A stretch of 64,000 nt of DNA from Schleiferia thermophila (GTDB lineage: Bacteria > Bacteroidota > Bacteroidia > Flavobacteriales > Schleiferiaceae), in NCBI RefSeq assembly GCF_003337435.1, contig NZ_QPJS01000003.1:1-64000 (forward strand), given 5' to 3'. The position numbers and the translations under genes are program-made. Of this stretch, positions 61,547 to 64,000 are shown one piece after another. Positions within the stretch are counted from its first letter, which is position 1, and the number at the start of each line of letters is the position of its first letter. Under the pieces are notes generated by a model. The model was not told where the DNA came from, made no database searches, and saw nothing but the letters and a program-made list of their open reading frames with translations.

Positions 61547-63217
61547 ATGAAATGCTTATTTAATATGATAATGGAGGTGGTTAAATTTCTTCTGAATTTG
61601 CTGTTTTTTTTCACGAAATCTAAAATAGTTATATTTGTAACAATATTTCTGATTTCCGCATGCGCAAACATTGGTGTAATTACAGGTGGTGAAAAGGACG
61701 AAACACCTCCAAGGGTTGTTAAGGAAATTCCTGAAAATTTTAAAAAAAATTTCGACTCGAAAACCATCATTATTCAATTTGACGAATACCTGGCTACTAC
61801 CAATTTAAGAAGTGAAATAACAATATCCCCTGAGCCTGATTTCAAGCCAGTTTACTCCATAAAAGGAAAGAATTTGATTATAAAATTTGATGGCGAATTA
61901 AAGCCAAACACCACATACACAATATCCTTTGGTCGAGGAATAGCTGATTTAAATGAAAATAATGTCTTGCTCAATTACACTTATGTGTTCTCAACAGGAA
62001 GTTTTATTGATACCAATTCAATTTATGGCTATGTCAGAGACATCGTTTCTTTAAAACCAGCTGTAGGGTTTTTGGTAGGCTTAATACCATATTCAGAGAC
62101 TTCTTTGGATTCATTAGTATTTAAAAAACCTAGATATTATTCACTCTCTGATTCTATTGGTTTTTTTAAAATTAATTATTTACCTTCCGATTCTTTTTTT
62201 ATATTAACATTTGAAGATAAAAACAAGAGCTTTCAATTGCAGCAAGATGTTGAAAATGCGGGATTTTTGCCATTGAAATTATCATCCGATACTGCTTTGG
62301 TCGTACTTTATTCAGCACCTCAAATAAAAAAGCCCAGGCCTTTGATGGCCAAATTAACTTCAGATCATTCCATGTATTTTACATATCAGGTTCCTATTAA
62401 AAACATTTCTGTTAGGGATGTTAAAAACTATGAAGACATAAATTTTTTTAAAAATCAGACTGCTGATACTATTGAGGTATTTTTTAACAATCTGATTAAA
62501 GATTCTGTTTTGGTTGAAGTTAAATCTGAGCTTGGTACAGATACAATACTACTCAGAAAAAGAGAGCCTTTGAAGGGCAAAATTGCCTTAAAACAGATTT
62601 CAAGATCTCAAATTTCAGGTCTTGATAGCCTGGTCCTATTTTCGAATTTTCCCATCTCTCATATGGATACAACAAAAATTTCAATATTCCAGGAAGACAC
62701 CTTACCTATTTCGTTTAAAGATGTATATTTTGATGAGCGAATTGTTGTTATAAATTTCAACAAAAAACCCAATAGTTCCTATAAGATACGATTCCTTCCA
62801 GGAGCTGTATTTTTCAATTCTTCTGTCTACAATGAGGATACTCTTTTTTTTGCTATAAAAGTGCTACAAAATGAGGACTTTGGGATATTGAGATTACATA
62901 TATCTTTGGATACTTTACCTAAAGGAACTGTTTTAAAATTAATGACAGGTAATAAAACACTTTTTCAACAAACAATAAAATCTGAATTTCTTGATCTTGT
63001 AGTGGAGAATCTACTACCTGGGAATTATAGTTTGCAATTGTTTGTGGATGAAAATGAGGATGGACTGTGGAATGCAGGGGACATATTTTCCGGAAAATTA
63101 CCCGAGCCAATTCTCTTGTACCCGGAAGAGATTTCTTTGAGAGCAAACTGGGAGCTTGATATTGAATGGACTATTTCTATAAAGGAATTGCTTGTCAGGT
63201 TCGTATCTCCTCAGTGA
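61547..63217 (+). CDS. Ig-like (Big_5/SbsA-type) domain lipoprotein
   Basis: This protein of about 556 residues is a predicted lipoprotein (hydrophobic FVTIFLISAC, then ANIGVITGGEKDETPP). That TGGxKDxxPP stretch after the lipid Cys is characteristic of a Bacteroidota family with an N-terminal Ig-like domain (FDEYLATTNLRSEITISP..., TYTISFGRGIADLN). The rest is beta-rich. The start is uncertain: ATGs at 61547, 61565 and 61571 are possible and give signal regions of 31-39 residues. The codon use is more AT-rich than its neighbours. It overlaps the rsgA end by 7 bp, convergently. Confidence 0.82.
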   Translation: MKCLFNMIMEVVKFLLNLLFFFTKSKIVIFVTIFLISACANIGVITGGEKDETPPRVVKEIPENFKKNFDSKTIIIQFDEYLATTNLRSEITISPEPDFKPVYSIKGKNLIIKFDGELKPNTTYTISFGRGIADLNENNVLLNYTYVFSTGSFIDTNSIYGYVRDIVSLKPAVGFLVGLIPYSETSLDSLVFKKPRYYSLSDSIGFFKINYLPSDSFFILTFEDKNKSFQLQQDVENAGFLPLKLSSDTALVVLYSAPQIKKPRPLMAKLTSDHSMYFTYQVPIKNISVRDVKNYEDINFFKNQTADTIEVFFNNLIKDSVLVEVKSELGTDTILLRKREPLKGKIALKQISRSQISGLDSLVLFSNFPISHMDTTKISIFQEDTLPISFKDVYFDERIVVINFNKKPNSSYKIRFLPGAVFFNSSVYNEDTLFFAIKVLQNEDFGILRLHISLDTLPKGTVLKLMTGNKTLFQQTIKSEFLDLVVENLLPGNYSLQLFVDENEDGLWNAGDIFSGKLPEPILLYPEEISLRANWELDIEWTISIKELLVRFVSPQ

Positions 63218-64000
63218 GAGGATCGGTATGGTCCATTTTCTTCATCGTTTAGCATAGCAAGATAGGATTGGTATCTTGTTTCTGATATCTTGCCAAAGCT
63301 CAATGCTTTTAACACTGCACATTCAGGCTCATTTATGTGCAGACAATTATTGTATCGACAATTGGTCTTTTCACGGAAAATTTCTGGAAAATAATCACCA
63401 ATTTCTTCTGGTTGCATCTCTACCAGACCAAATCCTTTTATCCCCGGAGTATCGATGACAAATCCGCCAAAGCTTAATGGGTGCATTTCTGCATAAGTGG
63501 TAGTATGTTTTCCTTTAAAGTGATATTCGCTGATGTCTCCGGTTTTAAGATTTAGTCCGGGTGAGATTGCGTTGATCAATGTAGATTTTCCTACTCCCGA
63601 GTGACCACTCAATAAGGTTACTTTATCTTTAAGCAAATTTTTTAAAATTTCAAGACCGGTACCATTAAGTGCTGAAGTACGGAGGGTGGTGTATCCGATG
63701 GTTTGGTAGACGGCTTCATAGTTGGCAATCAGTTCTTCCATATCGCCTTGAAACAAATCTACTTTGTTGAATACGAGAATGGCTGGTATGGAATACGCTT
63801 CGCAAGTAACCAGGAAGCGGTCAATAAAACCAAAACTTGTTTCCGGAAAAACAGGAGTGACCAGCAAACATGCCAGGTCGATGTTGGAGGCTAAAATGTG
63901 AGTTTGTTTCGAAAGATTGACACTTCTTCGGATAATGTAGTTTTTTCTCTCCAACACATGTACAATCAGGTAATCTCCATTTTTATCAGTTGCAAGCTCT
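63211..64000 (-). CDS. rsgA: Ribosome biogenesis GTPase RsgA (N-terminus outside window)
   Basis: The frame runs from its stop at 63211 to the right edge (262 complete codons). Residues of the N-terminal OB-fold (GDYLIVHVLERKN) reach the border, so the true start lies outside. The circularly permuted GTPase motifs appear in order: FNKVDLF, then the P-loop LSGHSGVGKST, then DTPGIKGFG. The C-terminal zinc site is CRYNNCLHINEPEC. RsgA helps mature the 30S subunit. Confidence 0.94.
   Translation of the reverse strand, partial: ELATDKNGDYLIVHVLERKNYIIRRSVNLSKQTHILASNIDLACLLVTPVFPETSFGFIDRFLVTCEAYSIPAILVFNKVDLFQGDMEELIANYEAVYQTIGYTTLRTSALNGTGLEILKNLLKDKVTLLSGHSGVGKSTLINAISPGLNLKTGDISEYHFKGKHTTTYAEMHPLSFGGFVIDTPGIKGFGLVEMQPEEIGDYFPEIFREKTNCRYNNCLHINEPECAVLKALSFGKISETRYQSYLAMLNDEENGPYRSSH

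Noticed and set aside
1-64000. CRISPR array, prophage, IS element or integrase
   Set aside because: No regularly spaced short repeats, transposase or integrase signatures, or target-site duplications were seen while reading the window.

Overview
The window looks like chromosome from a member of the Bacteroidota, most likely Saprospiria-like, although the rank is inferred. The signs are: alternative complex III (act) genes joined to an aa3-type oxidase; the type IX secretion / gliding genes sprA and gldA; a large protein with a T9SS C-terminal sorting domain; TAnnTTTG promoter boxes; weak ribosome binding sites; and AT-rich intergenic DNA. I see no phage, IS element, CRISPR array or plasmid genes.

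Layout. (1) 1-3990, minus strand: the N-terminal 1330 residues of a giant secreted beta-helix protein built from a duplicated 578-residue unit. (2) 3991-4537: a gap holding a GC-rich, dyad-rich island unlike its surroundings. (3) 4538-5926, minus: a DASS (SLC13-type) transporter. (4) 6099-17087, plus: actA-B-C-D-E-F followed by coxB-coxA, a quinol-to-oxygen respiratory operon closed by a strong terminator. (5) 17137-24571, plus: an FAD/Fe-S 2-hydroxyacid dehydrogenase, a NamZ-like muramidase (DUF1343), a class IV aminotransferase, an M14 zinc peptidase and an aldehyde dehydrogenase. These could together salvage peptidoglycan or D-lactate (inference). (6) 24568-38108, minus: hemB, a glycosyltransferase, a DPP III-like lipoprotein peptidase, and a tight ruvA-sprA-xseB-gldA operon. 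(7) 38109-47339: DUF2797 and GH3 genes diverging across a 23-bp palindrome, a secreted hypothetical, mtgA, maf, a UMF1-type MFS protein, ornithine aminotransferase (rocD), a thioredoxin-like protein and a DUF1648-like membrane protein. (8) 47570-50956, plus: Nif3-like, a DUF164 coiled-coil protein and a TPR protein. (9) 51043-55227, minus: tatD, ansA, tRNA-Ser(GGA), exbB, a small membrane protein and two exbD genes. (10) 55253-64000: a lipoprotein diverging from a LuxE-like acyl-protein synthetase, a 1542-residue T9SS cargo protein, an Ig-like lipoprotein and a partial rsgA at the right edge.

How the genes fit together. The act-cox operon would oxidise menaquinol and pass electrons through c-type hemes to the CuA centre of CoxB and on to oxygen. 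The FAD/Fe-S dehydrogenase just downstream could feed the same quinone pool. SprA is the outer-membrane T9SS channel; the 1542-residue protein, and probably the beta-helix protein, are the type of cargo it exports. ExbB/ExbD would energise outer-membrane transport.

Most of the window is conserved housekeeping and respiratory chromosome. The parts that ordinary annotation does not explain are the GC-rich island, the six-heme ActA, the palindrome between DUF2797 and GH3, the terminator that abuts a start codon, and the DUF164 protein lacking all zinc-ribbon cysteines.
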